From NCBI RefSeq assembly GCF_004365915.1, contig NZ_SODI01000001.1, forward strand, positions 434,001-498,000: a stretch of DNA of 64,000 nt. The letters run 5' to 3'. Under the pieces are notes generated by a model. The model did not search any database, had not been told where the DNA came from, and saw only the letters and a program-made list of their open reading frames with translations. This document shows, piece after piece, positions 26,872-36,695 of this stretch. The DNA is from Cryobacterium psychrophilum. Lineage in GTDB: Bacteria; Actinomycetota; Actinomycetes; Actinomycetales; Microbacteriaceae. The position numbers and the translations under genes were made by a program. The number at the start of each line of letters is the position of its first letter. Positions within the stretch are counted from its first letter, which is position 1.

Positions 26872-26895
26872 TCCCGGAGAATCGATTCTCCGGGA
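26872..26895. promoter_or_regulatory. 24-bp perfect palindrome
   Basis: TCCCGGAGAATC followed by its exact complement GATTCTCCGGGA. With no loop it is better suited to a dimeric protein site than to a terminator. It lies in the gap between the divergent GntR gene and cardiolipin synthase gene, about 300 bp before the latter. Confidence 0.55.
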
Positions 26896-27193
26896 AGGAG
26901 ATCAGCAGGATCGTAACGGGCGCCAACATCACGCACGCCTCAAAGACATTCTTTGCACCAAATTGCGCAAGACTCATCTTTTTCAAAGGAGTATATCCCC
27001 CGAGATCACGCAACGACAGGTGCAAACCCGTCGACCTGCCGGGGCGTATGGTCGGGGTCACGATGGGAGTTTGAGTGATGAGTTTGTCGCCACCGGGGCA
27101 CCCTGTCACCGGACGCGACCATGCGCGCGGTGCCCGTGTCGTCATTCGAGTTGGACTCGTTCATCGCGACCTCGGATTGAAGGAGTGGCAACC

Positions 27194-28666
27194 GTGAACT
27201 CACAACAGGTCACCCTGCTGGTTTGGGTGCTCGTTACAGTCGTCGATCTGGCGATCCGAATCGCCGCGATCATCATCATCCCCCGCAGTCGCAAGCCGAG
27301 CGCCGCAATGGCCTGGCTCCTGGCGGTGTTCCTCATCCCCTTCGTCGGTGTCTTCTTCTTCCTGCTGATCGGAAGTTCCAAGCTACCGAAGAGACGACGC
27401 GACAAACAGCAGCGCATCAGCCAACTCATTTCGGAGAGTGTCGCCGGCATGGACCTCGTCAACGACGATGACAGCTGGCCACGCTGGTTCGCGTCGGTCG
27501 TCGAGCTGAACACCAGTCTGGGGTCAGTCCCGATAGTCGGGGGCAACACGGCGCGCTTGATCGGTGACTACAACGCCTCGATCGCCGCGATGGCGGCCGA
27601 AATCCAGACGTCGACAAGGTTCGTGCACGTTGAGTTCTACATCGTGTCCTTCGATGCGACGACGAGGGACTTCTTCGCGGCGATGGAGGCGGCCGTCAGG
27701 CGCGGGGTGACGGTCAGGGTCCTGCTGGACCACATCGCGTCGATCAGGACCGCCGGTCATGACGCGACCTTCGCCGAGCTCGACCGGATCGGCGTCATCT
27801 GGAGCTTCATGCTTCCTGTGCAGCCGCTCAAAGGCAAGTATCAACGGCCTGACCTCCGAAACCACCGCAAACTCGTCGTCGTTGACGGCAGGGTCGCATT
27901 CATGGGCTCGCAGAACCTCATCGATCGCAGTTACAACTCGGCGAAGAATCAGAAGCGCGGACTGCAATGGCAGGAGCTGGTGACCCAGGTCACCGGGCCT
28001 GTCGTCAGCGGCATCAACCTGATCTTCCTGTCCGACTGGTACAGCGAGACCGACGAGATGCTCAGGCAGGAAAACGTGCCCGCAGACACGATTCCGATGG
28101 ATGTTTCATCCCGCGCACTGGATTGTCAGGTTGTCCCCAGCGGCCCAGGTTTCGAGGGCGAAAACAACCTGCGCTTGTTCCTTGCCCTGTTGTATTCGGC
28201 GCAGGAGCGCATCATTATTACCAGCCCGTATTTCGTCCCCGACGAAGCCATGCTGTACGCGATCACCTCGTCGTGCCAGCGAGGCCTCACGGTGGAGCTC
28301 TTCGTGTCGGAACTCGGCGACCAAGGTTCGGTGTATCACGCTCAGCGCTCGTACTACTCCGCGCTTCTCAAGGCCGGCGTGCGGATCTGGCTGTATCCCG
28401 CTCCATTCATCTTGCACGCCAAACACTTTTCGATCGATGATGATGTCGCCGTGATCGGCTCGAGCAATATGGATATCAGATCCTTCAGCCTCAATCTGGA
28501 GGTGTCCCTCATGGTGAGAGGACAATCCTTCGTCGCTGATATGAGGCAGGTCGAGGAGGGTTACCGCCGGATCAGCCGGGAACTCACCCTCACGGAATGG
28601 CAGAAAGAGCCGCTCCGGTCAACGATGCTCGATGGCGTCGCCCGACTGACCTCCGCTCTGCAGTAG
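27194..28666 (+). CDS. cls: cardiolipin synthase
   Basis: A 490-residue membrane enzyme of the phospholipase D superfamily. Two N-terminal membrane helices (LLVWVLVTVVDLAIRI and WLLAVFLIPFVGVFFFLLIG) precede two HKD motifs, NHRKLVVVDGRVAFMGS and LHAKHFSIDDDVAVIGSSN. It condenses phosphatidylglycerol (or PG with a CDP-lipid) into cardiolipin at the membrane. The GTG at 27194 follows GAAGGAG and gives the normal family N-terminus; an in-frame start at 26963 would add 77 unrelated residues. Confidence 0.9.
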   Translation: MNSQQVTLLVWVLVTVVDLAIRIAAIIIIPRSRKPSAAMAWLLAVFLIPFVGVFFFLLIGSSKLPKRRRDKQQRISQLISESVAGMDLVNDDDSWPRWFASVVELNTSLGSVPIVGGNTARLIGDYNASIAAMAAEIQTSTRFVHVEFYIVSFDATTRDFFAAMEAAVRRGVTVRVLLDHIASIRTAGHDATFAELDRIGVIWSFMLPVQPLKGKYQRPDLRNHRKLVVVDGRVAFMGSQNLIDRSYNSAKNQKRGLQWQELVTQVTGPVVSGINLIFLSDWYSETDEMLRQENVPADTIPMDVSSRALDCQVVPSGPGFEGENNLRLFLALLYSAQERIIITSPYFVPDEAMLYAITSSCQRGLTVELFVSELGDQGSVYHAQRSYYSALLKAGVRIWLYPAPFILHAKHFSIDDDVAVIGSSNMDIRSFSLNLEVSLMVRGQSFVADMRQVEEGYRRISRELTLTEWQKEPLRSTMLDGVARLTSALQ

Positions 28667-28914
28667 CACCGCGGCCGCCGGATGGAGCTGTTAACGCCGG
28701 CCAAAAACAGTGCCAAGAGTACGGCCAATTCAACCGGCCGCTGTGGAAGATCACCTGCGCCGGCGGACCCTCCCGCAACGCCAGCGCCATCCGCAGGGCG
28801 TCCTCGATCAGGTCGATTCTGATTGCGTGCGACGCATCCGGTGGCGCCGCAGCCGGGCGGTGAGCCGAAGGAGTACGTTGGCGGTAGCCGCCCCTGATCG
28901 AAGGACTAACTGCC

Positions 28915-31143
28915 ATGCTTCGCACCCTCGGCGTCTTCGTAGCCCGCCATCGGCTGAGTTCCCTTCTGATCTGGGTGCTCCTGATCGGCGCCTCCGTGGC
29001 GACCGCCCTGTTCGGGGTGACCGGGGAGAGCCTGTTCCAGCGTCTCTCCAGCGGCGGGCCGTCCGTCGAGGGCGAGGCCAGTCAGGCCGCCGAGCTGCTG
29101 CAAGACCCCGCAGCCGAAGACACGGAGTCGCTGTCGCTGCTCGTGCATGGCGTGGACCTGTCCGCTCCCGAACTGGCCGGCCTCCTCTCGGAGGCCACCC
29201 GGGACCTGACCGAACTCGACGGCGTCACCTCCGTGGTGAACCCGTTGACCATTCCACCGCTTCCGGATGGACAGCCGAACCCCGCCGCAGCGCCGCTCCT
29301 GGCCCCCGACGGCACCGGTCTGCTGCTGAACGTGGAGATGGCAACAACCGGCGCCGATCTCAACCCCGAGATTCTCGCCGGCGTGGAAGACCGGCTTGAC
29401 ACGGCGGCAGGCGAGATCCGGCAACTGGAACCGGACGCAGTGGCAGAGGTCGGCGGCACCCCGTTGCTGGTGGAATCCCTCGTGGCGGTGGCCGAAGCCG
29501 ACCTGCAGAAGGGCGAGCTGATCGCCTTGCCGATCGCCCTCGTCGTCATGCTCATCATCTTCGGCGGGTTCCTGGCCGCAGGCATCCCCCTGATCGGTGC
29601 CCTCGCGTCCATCGCCGGCGCCCTCGGCGCGCTCTTCGCCTTCAGCCACTTCATGGAGATCGACACCACGGTCCTCAACGTCATCACCGTCATCGGGCTG
29701 GGCCTGTCCATCGACTACGGGCTGCTGATCGTCAGCCGGTTCCGGGAGGAGTTCCGGCTACTCGTCGCCCAGGTCGGCGAGGACCAAACGCGCACGGAAC
29801 GGCACGAACTGATGCTGCAGGCTGTCGGCGTCACGGTCGACACGGCCGGCCGCACCGTGCTCTACTCCGGCCTGACCTTCGCCATCGCCACGGTCGGCCT
29901 GCTCGTGTTCGAACCCACCATCATCCGCGCGATCTCCATCGGCGCGGTCTCCGTTGTGCTGATCGCGATCCTGACAGCCCTCGTACTCGTGCCAGCACTG
30001 CTCGGCTACTTCGGCGAACGGCTGCTCAAGGCAGGCGTGCTGACCCGCATCCCGGGTCTCGGCGCGCTCCTGACCCGCTTCGGTGACGTCGCACCGCCCG
30101 AGGGCGTCTTCTCCCGACTGACCCGCCTCGTCCAGCGCGCCCCCACGCTCGTGGCGCTGGGCGGCGTTGTGCTCCTGCTCCTGCTGGGAAGCCCGGTCCT
30201 GAACATGAACGTGTCCAGCGGCGGCGCGGGCTCGATCCCGAAGGCCTCGACGCAATACGAGTTCGTCACGGGACTCACCGACCACTTCCCCTTGGCGACG
30301 GCACCCCTGGTGCAGTTGGTGGCGGACTCCGACGAGGCTTCCGCCGCGGCGTGGGCGGAGGAGGTCGCGTCCCTGCCGAACGTCACGGGCACCACTCCCC
30401 CGGTCGAGGTGAACGGGTACTGGGTTTCTCGCGTCGGCGTCGACCAGAACGAAGGACCCTCCGTCGTGCGGGACATCCGTGCCGACCGGCCCCTGCTCGA
30501 CAACTGGGTCGGCGGAACGGATGCCGCGTCAGTCGACTACACCGACTCACTGTTGCGCGGGGCACCCTGGGCGGCACTGATCATCGGCGGCGCCACGTTC
30601 GCGCTCCTTTTCCTGATGACCGGTTCCGTTGTCATCCCGCTCACCGCCCTCCTGGTCAGCGTCATCTCGCTGGGGGCATCCGTCGGCATCCTCGTCTGGG
30701 GTTTCCAGGAGGGCAATCTGGCCGGACTGCTCGACTTCGACGCCGCGACCATTGCCGGCGTCGACCCCCTCGTTCTCACACTGGTACTCACCTTCGGGTT
30801 CGGCCTGGCAATGGACTACGAGATGTTCCTGCTCGCCCGAATCAAGGAGCACCACGAGCAGGGCGAGAGCACCCGCCGCTCCATCGAGACGGGGCTTCAG
30901 AGTTCAGGCCGGATCATCTCCTCCGCGGCGCTCATCATCGTCATCGTCTTCGCCGGCTTCGCCACCGGAGACCTGCTACAGATGAAACAGATCGGCGTCG
31001 CCCTGGCCGTGGCCGTACTCCTGGACGCCACCCTGGTGCGCACCATCGTCGTCCCAGCCGTGATGACCTCACTCGACCGGAGCCTCTGGTGGGCACCGAA
31101 ATGGATGCACCCGATCCACTCACGCTTCGGCATGCGCGAGTAG
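28915..31143 (+). CDS. MMPL-family RND transporter
   Basis: A 742-residue transporter with two repeated halves, each with an N-terminal membrane helix, an extracytoplasmic loop and a cluster of membrane helices. The family proton-relay aspartate region occurs twice, as GLSIDYGLLIVSRFREE (TM4) and GLAMDYEMFLLARIKEH (TM10). N-terminal TLGVFVARHRLSSLLIWV is typical. GAAGGA precedes the ATG. MMPL proteins export lipids, siderophores or drugs; in a cell with tmsAB and FadD-type genes a lipid cargo is plausible but not shown. Monocistronic. Confidence 0.85.
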   Translation: MLRTLGVFVARHRLSSLLIWVLLIGASVATALFGVTGESLFQRLSSGGPSVEGEASQAAELLQDPAAEDTESLSLLVHGVDLSAPELAGLLSEATRDLTELDGVTSVVNPLTIPPLPDGQPNPAAAPLLAPDGTGLLLNVEMATTGADLNPEILAGVEDRLDTAAGEIRQLEPDAVAEVGGTPLLVESLVAVAEADLQKGELIALPIALVVMLIIFGGFLAAGIPLIGALASIAGALGALFAFSHFMEIDTTVLNVITVIGLGLSIDYGLLIVSRFREEFRLLVAQVGEDQTRTERHELMLQAVGVTVDTAGRTVLYSGLTFAIATVGLLVFEPTIIRAISIGAVSVVLIAILTALVLVPALLGYFGERLLKAGVLTRIPGLGALLTRFGDVAPPEGVFSRLTRLVQRAPTLVALGGVVLLLLLGSPVLNMNVSSGGAGSIPKASTQYEFVTGLTDHFPLATAPLVQLVADSDEASAAAWAEEVASLPNVTGTTPPVEVNGYWVSRVGVDQNEGPSVVRDIRADRPLLDNWVGGTDAASVDYTDSLLRGAPWAALIIGGATFALLFLMTGSVVIPLTALLVSVISLGASVGILVWGFQEGNLAGLLDFDAATIAGVDPLVLTLVLTFGFGLAMDYEMFLLARIKEHHEQGESTRRSIETGLQSSGRIISSAALIIVIVFAGFATGDLLQMKQIGVALAVAVLLDATLVRTIVVPAVMTSLDRSLWWAPKWMHPIHSRFGMRE

Positions 31144-31224
31144 CGACGGTGGCGTTGAGGGGCACGTGTCGAGGTCACACTACCCGTCCGGTTGCTCCGA
31201 AGGCGGTGGGCTGCTGGTCGTTGG

Positions 31225-32508
31225 TCACTGGCGCAGGACACGGAGGATTCTGTGCAGGCTCAGGACGATTGCACCCGCAGAATCAGGAGTGTTTTTCGGG
31301 TCATCTCCCCGCACCCTGCCGGCTTGCGCAATGAGTTGGTCCACCAACGCTGTCGCCGTATCCTGCAGTCGTTTTCGCTGGTCGATGTCTTCGCCTTCCA
31401 ACAGTTGCAGGAGCTCCCCCACGGCCGACATCGCGGCCCCTAAGGGCAGACTGAGCAACTCAGGTATGGCATAGGGCGCGTCCTCATTCCAGATCACGTC
31501 TGAGAGCACCTCGGTTATGTCTCGGATGTGGAAGGTGACTCGTTCCAGATTTTCGACAGTGCGGTAGTCGGCGTTCAGGTCCCTGGGGTATCGGCGACGA
31601 CGAGGATTGGCTCGACGGCTATCGTCAGCTTTTTGCACGGCAAGTCTCACTGCACGAGCCGCGTCTGAGAGTGCCCCCGTCCGAAGAGCCCAATCCTCAT
31701 GGCGCGGTGGCCACTGCTCCTGAAGGGCGTTGCCCATGTCCTTGAGCTGTTGGGAGAGCACAAGGTGGAGCCGATTGACGCTAGCGGTGGCGGCATCGAA
31801 GTTCAGTGGTGGGAACACGAGAACGTTGACGGCAAGTCCTACCGTTACTCCCACTGCAATCTGAACGAGGTAGCCGAACGACATGTTCTCCGCGTTCTTC
31901 CCGCCGACCAACAAGACGAACAGGGCGACCGAGGGAATCCAGTCTGTTCCCGCCCCGAGCTTAGGTATCCCTGCGAGAAGGATGCCGATGCCCACCAGGA
32001 CTCCGACGGTCAAGGCCGTGGGAGTCCCGAAGGCGATCAGCAGAAAAGCGAGACCGATGCCCAGAGTCAGCCCGACAAGTGTGTGCATACCCTGTCGGAG
32101 GGTTCCCGCGACCGTCGGATACATGCTGACCAGGGCACCCAACGGTGCATAGTAGGCATACTGGGCGGCCACTCCGGGCATGTGTGGAGCGATCAGAAAT
32201 GCGAGGCCGGCCGCCAGAGCCGCTTTAAAGGCAAAGTGGGTTCGCGGCCACTTCAGCACGGCCGAACCACCGCGACGCAGCGACGACCCGGCACGGGCAG
32301 CGATCCCACGGTCGGATCCGCGACGCCCCGGGGACGGCGAGTGTTGGTTTCTCGTGGGCGACTTCACGGTTGCGCGGGTATCGGGAGGCTTCAACGCGTG
32401 CTCGTTACGTGATGAGGTCGAGTTCTGCTGTGAGCTACGGCCGGATGCGCCAGAGGAAGGCGTCCTGAGTTCGGCAAGGGTGGACGCTCTAAAAGCATCG
32501 TGACTCAC
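31225..32508 (-). CDS. FUSC/aromatic-acid-exporter-like membrane protein
   Basis: A 427-residue protein. After about 80 polar, basic residues come six or so membrane segments (FKAALAAGLAFLIAPHM, YYAPLGALVSMYPTVAG, LVGLTLGIGLAFLLIAFGT, VGVLVGIGILLAGIPKLG), then a cytoplasmic helical domain rich in Arg/Glu. The Tyr-Ala-Pro-Leu, PTVAGT and tandem Gly-rich helices are those of the FUSC_2/ArAE family. The start at 32508 is the furthest ATG and could be late. Transport substrate unknown. Confidence 0.7.
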   Translation of the reverse strand: MSHDAFRASTLAELRTPSSGASGRSSQQNSTSSRNEHALKPPDTRATVKSPTRNQHSPSPGRRGSDRGIAARAGSSLRRGGSAVLKWPRTHFAFKAALAAGLAFLIAPHMPGVAAQYAYYAPLGALVSMYPTVAGTLRQGMHTLVGLTLGIGLAFLLIAFGTPTALTVGVLVGIGILLAGIPKLGAGTDWIPSVALFVLLVGGKNAENMSFGYLVQIAVGVTVGLAVNVLVFPPLNFDAATASVNRLHLVLSQQLKDMGNALQEQWPPRHEDWALRTGALSDAARAVRLAVQKADDSRRANPRRRRYPRDLNADYRTVENLERVTFHIRDITEVLSDVIWNEDAPYAIPELLSLPLGAAMSAVGELLQLLEGEDIDQRKRLQDTATALVDQLIAQAGRVRGDDPKNTPDSAGAIVLSLHRILRVLRQ

Positions 32509-32640
32509 GGCCTGTCCAAGACTCCACGTTCTTAGCCTTTCGTTGCTGGTCGGTCTGCTGCGTCATCATAGTCAAAGACCCTACAAATCGCGCTATACCG
32601 CTCATGTTCGCCTTCTCACCGCACCCTCTCGCATTGCCTG

Positions 32641-32950
32641 ATGGATGCGCCGTGGAACCCCGACGTTACAGCGAAGCCGCGCGCGAGGCGCGTCGCACAC
32701 TGGTGGCCATTCCTTGCCCTCGTGATGGAATCCCTCGGCGGAGGACCGGTCGCGATCATCATCCTTCCCGTGTTGATCGGCGTCGCCGTGGTGTGCATCG
32801 TCGCTGCCGCGATCAGCCGCGTCTCTCTGGGGCCACTGGGCGACGGATGCGTTGGCATCTGTTTCACTGTCGTTGGTCATTCTGGGCTGCGTGATCGCCT
32901 TCGACACCTGGCGCACCGTGCGCGTTCCGGAGGAGATGACACGCGCTTAG
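32641..32950 (+). pseudogene. small membrane protein gene with a frameshift
   Basis: One frame reads RRVAHWWPFLALVMESLGGGPVA and a membrane helix IIILPVLIGVAVVCIVAAAISR; shifting by one base near 32828 (in GTCTCTCTGG) continues as GHWATDALASVSLSLVILG, then [20 protein letters not shown] and a stop at 32948-32950. Together they make a coherent two-helix protein of about 103 residues, so an extra base in the CT run is the simplest reading. No family recognised. Its stop overlaps the end of the convergent DUF1206 gene. Confidence 0.5.
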
Positions 32951-33756
32951 AAGAGTCGGGCGCGCCACGCCCGAGCGAAGCAGTAGGCTCCGTAGGCAAT
33001 GAGTCCGATCGCGATCGCGGCCAGGATGACCCCGCCATACGGGAGCGCCGTCAGACTTTTCAGCGCCCCGTCAAGCCCGGTCGACTTGCTCGGGTCCAGG
33101 GTGAACCCGGCCACAAGAACAAGGATCCCCACCACTCCCAAAGCGATGCCTTTCGCCACGTGACCCACAACGCCCAGCACGATGATGGCATCCCCAGTCG
33201 AGCCGCGCGGCACCGAGATGTCGTCGGTGAATTTTTTGAGCAGGCCCTTCCACACGAAATAGCCTCCGATGGCGAGCACGATAAGGCCTACTGCCACAAT
33301 TACGACAACGCCACCGGGGGCCCCCATGAGGCCGGCACTGGCGTCACGGGTGCTGCTGGCCGAATCCGATGTTCCCCCGGATGCGAAATTCGCCGCAGTC
33401 CCCGCGAAAACCAGGTAGACGGCCGCCTTGCTCACTTCAATCACCCGGTGGGACCATTTGCGCTTGGGATCGGCACTCTTCATCAGGAAAGCGCCGAGGA
33501 CCAGCCACAGCCCGAGGGCGGACATGCCCACCACCACGGTCCACAGAACGAATAACCCTCCCGGGCTCTCGGATAGCTGCCCGAACGCACCAGACTGATC
33601 AGCCGTACCACCGCCGCCGCGCGCAATGGCAATGGCGATCGCGGCAATGAGAATGTGCACCAAACCGTTCATGGCGAAGCCCAGTCGGGCTAGAACCTGG
33701 AGAACGTCGTTTCTTTTCGCCTTGCCGACAACACCGGCCACTGAATGACTGATCAC
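32947..33756 (-). CDS. DUF1206 membrane protein
   Basis: A 269-residue protein with three repeats of a two-helix unit, each beginning with a similar motif: [35 protein letters not shown] and [20 protein letters not shown]. This triplication with GF/VYxxxG motifs is the signature of DUF1206, common in actinomycetes and of unknown function. Six membrane segments are visible. Convergent with the frameshifted small gene. Confidence 0.8.
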   Translation of the reverse strand: MISHSVAGVVGKAKRNDVLQVLARLGFAMNGLVHILIAAIAIAIARGGGGTADQSGAFGQLSESPGGLFVLWTVVVGMSALGLWLVLGAFLMKSADPKRKWSHRVIEVSKAAVYLVFAGTAANFASGGTSDSASSTRDASAGLMGAPGGVVVIVAVGLIVLAIGGYFVWKGLLKKFTDDISVPRGSTGDAIIVLGVVGHVAKGIALGVVGILVLVAGFTLDPSKSTGLDGALKSLTALPYGGVILAAIAIGLIAYGAYCFARAWRARLF

Positions 33757-33873
33757 GGCCTCAGCTTACGACTCCCACCCGGTCCTGTCCCCGAAAACCT
33801 GGTTCGTTTTCGACGCCGCCACGTGCCACGCACGGGGCGCCCCGCAATTCCCAACTACGTATTGGATATTCTC

Positions 33874-34941
33874 ATGACCCTCACCGTTCCCGCCCTCGCC
33901 GCGCCCGCGGCCAACGAGCCCCTGGTGCGCACCACGATCGATCTCCGCACCCCCGGTGCCAACGACGTGGCGATCGACATCAAGTTTGCCGGCATCTGCC
34001 ACTCCGACATCCACCAGGCCCGCGACGAGTGGGGCGTCGGGCTGTTCCCGATGGTTCCCGGCCACGAGATCGCCGGCATCGTCTCCGCCGTCGGCAGCGA
34101 GGTCACCCGCTACCGCGTGGGCGACCGCGTCGGCGTCCGCTGCTTCGTTGACTCCTGCCGCGAGTGCACCAACTGCCTCGCCGGCGAGGAGCAGTACTGC
34201 CTGAAGGGTGAGGTCGGCACCTACAACGCCCGCAACTACGACGGCACGCCCACCTACGGCGGTTACAGCACCGCGGTCGTCGTGGACGAGAACTTCGTGC
34301 TCGGCATCCCCGACGGCATCGAGCTCTCCGAGGCCGCTCCCCTGCTCTGCGCCGGTATCACCCTGTATTCACCGCTGAAGAACTGGAAGGCCGGCCCCGG
34401 CAAGAAGTTCGCCATCCTCGGCATGGGAGGACTCGGACACATGGGCGTGAAAATCGCCCACGCGCTCGGCGCCGAGGTCACCGTGCTCAGCCAGACGCTC
34501 AGCAAGCAGGAAGACGGCCTGCGTTTCGGCGCCGACCACTACTACGCCACGAACGACCCGACCACGTTCACCGAACTTGAGAACGAGTTCGACCTCATCG
34601 TGAACACCGTGGCCGCAAACCTCGACTTGGAGCGCTACCTCGGCCTGCTGGCCCTCGATGGCACCCTCGTTCACGTGGGTATCCCCACCGAGCCCGACCA
34701 GATCAGGATGTTCTGGCTCGCCTCGCAGCGCCGGTCCATTGCCGGGTCGAAGATCGGCGGCATCCGTCAGACTCAGGAGATGCTCGACTTCTGCGCCGCG
34801 AATGGCATCGGCGCCGACGTGGAGATCGTCTCCATCGACCAGGTGAACGAGGCGTACGAACGGGTCATCCGCAGCGATGTGCGCTACCGCTTCGTCATCG
34901 ACACGGCCACCTTCGGCACCGAGACCCCCACCGACGCCTAA
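33874..34941 (+). CDS. zinc-dependent NAD(P) alcohol dehydrogenase (YahK/AdhC type)
   Basis: A 355-residue medium-chain dehydrogenase. Catalytic zinc ligands are in [17 protein letters not shown] and [12 protein letters not shown]; the structural zinc cysteines are in [15 protein letters not shown]; the NADP fold is [20 protein letters not shown]. The DIHQARDEW and [18 protein letters not shown] segments place it with cinnamyl-alcohol-dehydrogenase-like YahK/AdhC enzymes, broad aldehyde reductases. The ATG at 33874 gives the normal N-terminus; an earlier in-frame start at 33745 overlaps the upstream gene's promoter. Divergent from DUF1206. Confidence 0.87.
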   Translation: MTLTVPALAAPAANEPLVRTTIDLRTPGANDVAIDIKFAGICHSDIHQARDEWGVGLFPMVPGHEIAGIVSAVGSEVTRYRVGDRVGVRCFVDSCRECTNCLAGEEQYCLKGEVGTYNARNYDGTPTYGGYSTAVVVDENFVLGIPDGIELSEAAPLLCAGITLYSPLKNWKAGPGKKFAILGMGGLGHMGVKIAHALGAEVTVLSQTLSKQEDGLRFGADHYYATNDPTTFTELENEFDLIVNTVAANLDLERYLGLLALDGTLVHVGIPTEPDQIRMFWLASQRRSIAGSKIGGIRQTQEMLDFCAANGIGADVEIVSIDQVNEAYERVIRSDVRYRFVIDTATFGTETPTDA

Positions 34942-34986
34942 CCCTCGTCACCGCTCGGCCCAAACGGAGCGGCGTGGTCACTGCGC

Positions 34987-35059
34987 AAAACCGGTGTTTT
35001 GCGCGCCATGCCGCTCCCGCGGACCGATTCCCTCGGCGAGTCGCGAATCAACCGGTTTT
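34987..35059. repeat. 73-bp inverted-ended repeat, copy 1
   Basis: Begins AAAACCGGT and ends ACCGGTTTT (inverted 9-bp termini). Its 73 bp align without gaps to a second copy at 35668-35740 with about three quarters of positions identical; the conserved flanks are GCGC before and AGAA after. Confidence 0.7.
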
Positions 35060-35115
35060 AGAAACAGGGATTGTCCCCCGGAGAACGGTGGAGGTCGGCT
35101 GCCCGGTCGATCAGG

Positions 35116-35586
35116 TCACGCGCGCGGGCGCAGCCTTCCGAAGCCCGGCAGAAAACGGCCGACATGTGCGCCGTAGGTGGCGTAGTCCGGGTGCTCGGCC
35201 AGCAGCATCCGCTCTTCCCACCGCGTCTTCGTCGAGAGCAGCACGATGAGGGCACCCCACGCCACCACATGCCCCACGGATGCGCCGACGAGCGCGAGCG
35301 CGAATCCTCCCGTCATCAGCCCCGTGTAGATGGGACTGCGCACGAGACCGTAGACGCCGGACGTGACGAGCGGCGTGTTCTCGCGAGGAATGGGACTCGC
35401 GGTGAGCGCAGGTCCGAGACCGCGAACCCCCAGCACGGCGAGCGCCGCGCCCAGCAGACCGAGCGCGATGGCCACCGTGAGCACACCAGCGTTCACCGAC
35501 CACCGCTCCCCGTGCGGCAGCACTACCAACACCCCCAGCAGCACGAACTGCGCCGCCACGAGACCGAGCGCAAGACCACGTTTCAT
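35116..35586 (-). CDS. isoprenylcysteine carboxyl methyltransferase-like (ICMT/PEMT fold) membrane protein
   Basis: A 156-residue membrane protein with four helices. The C-terminal SAM-binding pattern of the family is present: LVTSGVYGLVRSPIYTGLM, then WEERMLLAEHPDYATYGAHVGRFLPGF. Bacterial members methylate unknown substrates; a lipid or quinone-related target is possible. Alone between two copies of a 73-bp repeat. Confidence 0.78.
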   Translation of the reverse strand: MKRGLALGLVAAQFVLLGVLVVLPHGERWSVNAGVLTVAIALGLLGAALAVLGVRGLGPALTASPIPRENTPLVTSGVYGLVRSPIYTGLMTGGFALALVGASVGHVVAWGALIVLLSTKTRWEERMLLAEHPDYATYGAHVGRFLPGFGRLRPRA

Positions 35587-35667
35587 GACTCGAGGCTACG
35601 CCCTCGCTACCTCGTGCCCGAGACCTGCCGTCGGAGTGAACACGGTTCGCATGCTTCCCGCCCGCGC

Positions 35668-35740
35668 AAAACCGGTATTTCTCACGCCACGCCGCTAACT
35701 CCGCCTGATTGTCCCGGCGTGTCGCGCTTCAACCGGTTTT
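35668..35740. repeat. 73-bp inverted-ended repeat, copy 2
   Basis: Same length and same termini (AAAACCGGT ... ACCGGTTTT) as the copy at 34987-35059, in the same orientation, on the other side of the methyltransferase gene. The interior conserves GCCxxGCCGCT and GGCGxGTCGCG blocks. Confidence 0.7.
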
Positions 35741-35828
35741 AGAACGCTGGCGCGCATGGTCGAACCGCCGGCGGTAGGCGTGGGACGGCCCGTGCGCATC
35801 CGTTTAGCGGCGTCAGCCTCAACGCGGC

Positions 35829-36695
35829 TCAGTGTTCGAGAGCGGCGGCCTCGTCGGCGCGCCAGGACGCCAGAATGCGCAGGGCGTCACTCGATGGGGA
35901 CCCGGGCTGGGTGCTGTAGACGAAGAGCTGCTGGTCGGGTTCACCCGGCACGGGGAAGGTCTCATAGTTCACGTCGATTCGGCCCACCAGCGGGTGTTCG
36001 AAGCGTTTGAGGCCGAATGTGCACTCCCACACCCGGTGCTGGCTCCACCAGGCGCGAAACGCGTCGCTCTTCACAGACAGCTCGCCGATCAGCTCGTTGA
36101 GAGCGTCGTCGTTGGGGTGTGAACGCGCATCGTGGCGCAGCATGGCGGCCACATCGCAGGCCACGATGTCCCAGTCCACGAAGAGCGTACGTGCGGCGGG
36201 GTCGAGGAACGTCCAGCGGGCCAGGCTGCGCCCAAGGCCGGCAGCCCGGGTGAAGTCTTTCATCAGCAGCTTGGCGAGGTCGTTCATGGCCAGCACGTCC
36301 ATGCCCACACCCAGCACGAAGGCCGGTTGGGCGCTGAGCGAGTCCATGATGGTGTGCACCGACGCGCGCACCGTGCTCGCGCGTGGCCGCTGCTGGGTGC
36401 GGCCACCCGTCGACGCCGACAGCAGCGAGAACAGGTAGTTGCGCTCGGCCTCGTTCAGCTGCAGCACCTCGGCGAGCGCGTTGACGAAGGCATCGGATGC
36501 CTGCGTCACCCGGCCCTGCTCCATGCGGGCGTAGTAGTCCACGCTCACGCCGGCCAGCCCGGCCACCTCGTCACGGCGCAGGCCCGGCACGCGGCGGGCG
36601 GCCGCGTTCCGGTTCACCGGCAGCCCGATCTCCTCCGGCGTGAGGCGAGCCCGGGCCGAGCGCAGAAAATCGGCGAGAGTGGCTGTGTCGTCCAT
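35829..36695 (-). CDS. XRE-type regulator with MmyB-like ligand domain
   Basis: A 288-residue regulator. N-terminal HTH (LADFLRSARARLTPEEIG, then RRDEVAGLAGVSVDYYARMEQGR, about residues 8-62), a linker with NALAEVLQLNEAERNYLFSLL, then an MmyB/PAS-like ligand-binding domain (FVLGVGMDVLAMNDLAKLL, FVDWDIVACDVAAMLRHDA). This is the common actinomycete family in which a fatty acid or small hydrophobic ligand is thought to bind the C-terminal domain. Its usual target is an adjacent divergent oxidoreductase; here no clear target lies next to it. Confidence 0.82.
   Translation of the reverse strand: MDDTATLADFLRSARARLTPEEIGLPVNRNAAARRVPGLRRDEVAGLAGVSVDYYARMEQGRVTQASDAFVNALAEVLQLNEAERNYLFSLLSASTGGRTQQRPRASTVRASVHTIMDSLSAQPAFVLGVGMDVLAMNDLAKLLMKDFTRAAGLGRSLARWTFLDPAARTLFVDWDIVACDVAAMLRHDARSHPNDDALNELIGELSVKSDAFRAWWSQHRVWECTFGLKRFEHPLVGRIDVNYETFPVPGEPDQQLFVYSTQPGSPSSDALRILASWRADEAAALEH

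Noticed and set aside
26820..27193. Coding potential between the GntR gene and cls
   Set aside because: Candidate frames have poor composition and overlap the palindrome; cls starts at 27194 with a good ribosome site.
34983..35745. Possible CRISPR array from the two similar 73-bp units
   Set aside because: Only two copies, 680 bp apart with a gene between; no regular spacers or cas genes.
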